NCBI GenBank assembly: GCA_027068235.1
Contig: JAMOUE010000053.1
Coordinates: 1-16,063, forward strand
Reading direction: 5' to 3'
DNA: 16,063 nt
From: Deltaproteobacteria bacterium
Lineage (GTDB): Bacteria > Desulfobacterota > Dissulfuribacteria > Dissulfuribacterales > QOAL01
Positions 15,431 to 16,063 of this stretch are shown piece after piece; position 1 is the stretch's first letter, and each line of letters begins with the position of its first letter. A model generated the notes under the pieces. The model worked only from the letters and a program-made list of their open reading frames with translations, did no database searches and had not been told where the DNA came from. A program made the translations under genes and the position numbers.

Positions 15431-16063
15431 CATCTTTTGAGAAAAGTTTCTCTTTTTTTACCTTATTTTTATTACTGCTGACAGCATCTTTTATTCTCCC
15501 TTGTAGTCCAGCAGGAGAAGGGGTGGTCTATGCTTCGTCAAAGGCAGCAGAAATAAAATATAAAGAGGCCAAAAAAGATTTTAATAAACTGGCTTCAAGT
15601 CCAAAATTAAGAAAATATAGAAAAAATTGGTTAAAGGTCATAGATGAATTCAGGCGGGTTTATCTGGCCTATCCAGACGATCCTGAGATAGCCCCAAAGG
15701 CCTTGTTCATGATGGGAAGGTGTTACAGCGGCCTTTATGGATATTCTAGGCGTCTGTCTGATATCCAAGAGGCCCTGGAACGTTATCAGGTCCTCGTGGA
15801 GAGGTTTCCCCTTAGCAGGTTGGCCGACGATGCCTTATATGCAATTGGCCAGATATATAAGATGACAGGTCGGCCAAGTAGTGCCATTGCTGCTTGGAAG
15901 CGAATTTTACGTGATTATCCTGACGGAAGCCATGTCAGCCTGGCTAGGCAAAGGCTTTTGAAGATGGGTGTCAAGACAGAGCCCATAACCACTTTAAAGA
16001 GAAAACCACCTCCAAAAAGCAAAAAGGATGCAAATGCAACAAAGAAAAGTGTAAAAAAATCTC
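15409..16063 (+). CDS. Exported helical-repeat protein, probably N-acetylmuramoyl-L-alanine amidase N-terminal part (3' end missing)
   Basis: The frame is open from a stop at 15364 to the window edge, about 218 codons from the TTG at 15409. That TTG gives a good signal peptide: MQINKKIASFEKS, a hydrophobic core FFTLFLLLLTASFIL and a possible cleavage after VVYA (residue 42). GGA lies six bases before it. Cys32 lies in ILPCS, but proline at -1 makes a lipoprotein signal unlikely. Residues about 50-185 form TPR-like helices with repeated pattern, such as FRRVYLAYPDDPEIAPKALF and YQVLVERFPLSRLADDALYA. A Lys/Pro-rich linker (KRKPPPKSKKD) then begins. This layout fits the front of exported murein amidases (TPR-like region, linker, AMIN, Amidase_3) that I recall after mutS in relatives. 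The catalytic domain is outside the window, so the name is inferred. Confidence 0.65.
   Translation, partial: MQINKKIASFEKSFSFFTLFLLLLTASFILPCSPAGEGVVYASSKAAEIKYKEAKKDFNKLASSPKLRKYRKNWLKVIDEFRRVYLAYPDDPEIAPKALFMMGRCYSGLYGYSRRLSDIQEALERYQVLVERFPLSRLADDALYAIGQIYKMTGRPSSAIAAWKRILRDYPDGSHVSLARQRLLKMGVKTEPITTLKRKPPPKSKKDANATKKSVKKS

Noticed and set aside
1..16063. Search for CRISPR arrays, tRNA or rRNA genes, insertion sequences and phage or defence genes.
   Set aside because: No regular repeat arrays, RNA gene signatures, transposases or recombinases were seen; nearly all sequence is accounted for by housekeeping genes.

Overview
This window holds about 16 kb of ordinary, densely packed bacterial chromosome with low GC content. 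It has eleven complete protein genes, plus one cut by each edge. I see no rRNA, tRNA, CRISPR array, insertion sequence or phage gene. The organism looks Gram-negative and most like a Desulfobacterota (former Deltaproteobacteria) member. This is inferred from four things: a GyrB with the long TOPRIM insertion typical of Gram-negative gyrases, a DUF4390 / NtrY-like kinase / NtrC-family regulator cluster, a Cys-rich DUF6485 protein, and a mutS gene followed by an exported, repeat-containing protein resembling the front half of a cell-wall amidase. No 16S sequence is present to settle this.

Layout. (1) Positions 1-948 (+) carry the 3' two-thirds of rimO, the S12 methylthiotransferase. (2) Positions 945-4755 (-) are a replication cluster transcribed dnaN > gyrB > DUF6485. 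It meets rimO tail to tail, the two stop codons sharing the four bases TTAA. (3) Positions 4756-4961 are a very AT-rich divergent spacer with a good dnaN promoter and two inverted repeats. (4) Positions 4962-7370 (+) encode a MidA/NDUFAF7-type methyltransferase, a HAD phosphatase and PlsY, packed as one operon. (5) Positions 7345-12596 (-) are transcribed as polyprenyl diphosphate synthase > DUF4390 exported protein > NtrY-like histidine kinase > sigma-54-dependent NtrX-like regulator. The last three overlap one another, so they are probably translationally coupled. (6) Positions 12597-12775 are a second divergent spacer. (7) Positions 12776-16063 (+) encode MutS and, overlapping its end, an exported helical-repeat protein that runs off the window.

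How the genes fit together. DnaN, GyrB and MutS serve replication and mismatch repair. PlsY starts phospholipid synthesis, the polyprenyl synthase supplies isoprenoid chains for quinones or carriers, and the final gene probably acts in the envelope. The two-component system sits between these membrane genes and may respond to envelope or redox state; that is inference from context only.

I found no clearly new defence or mobile system. The most useful oddities are these: the DUF4390 reading frame loses the charged start of its signal peptide in a way that one extra base in a six-T run would restore; a small uncharacterised Cys-rich protein is the last gene of the dnaN-gyrB cluster; dnaA and recF are absent beside dnaN; and two convergent gene pairs overlap at their 3' ends with no room for a terminator.
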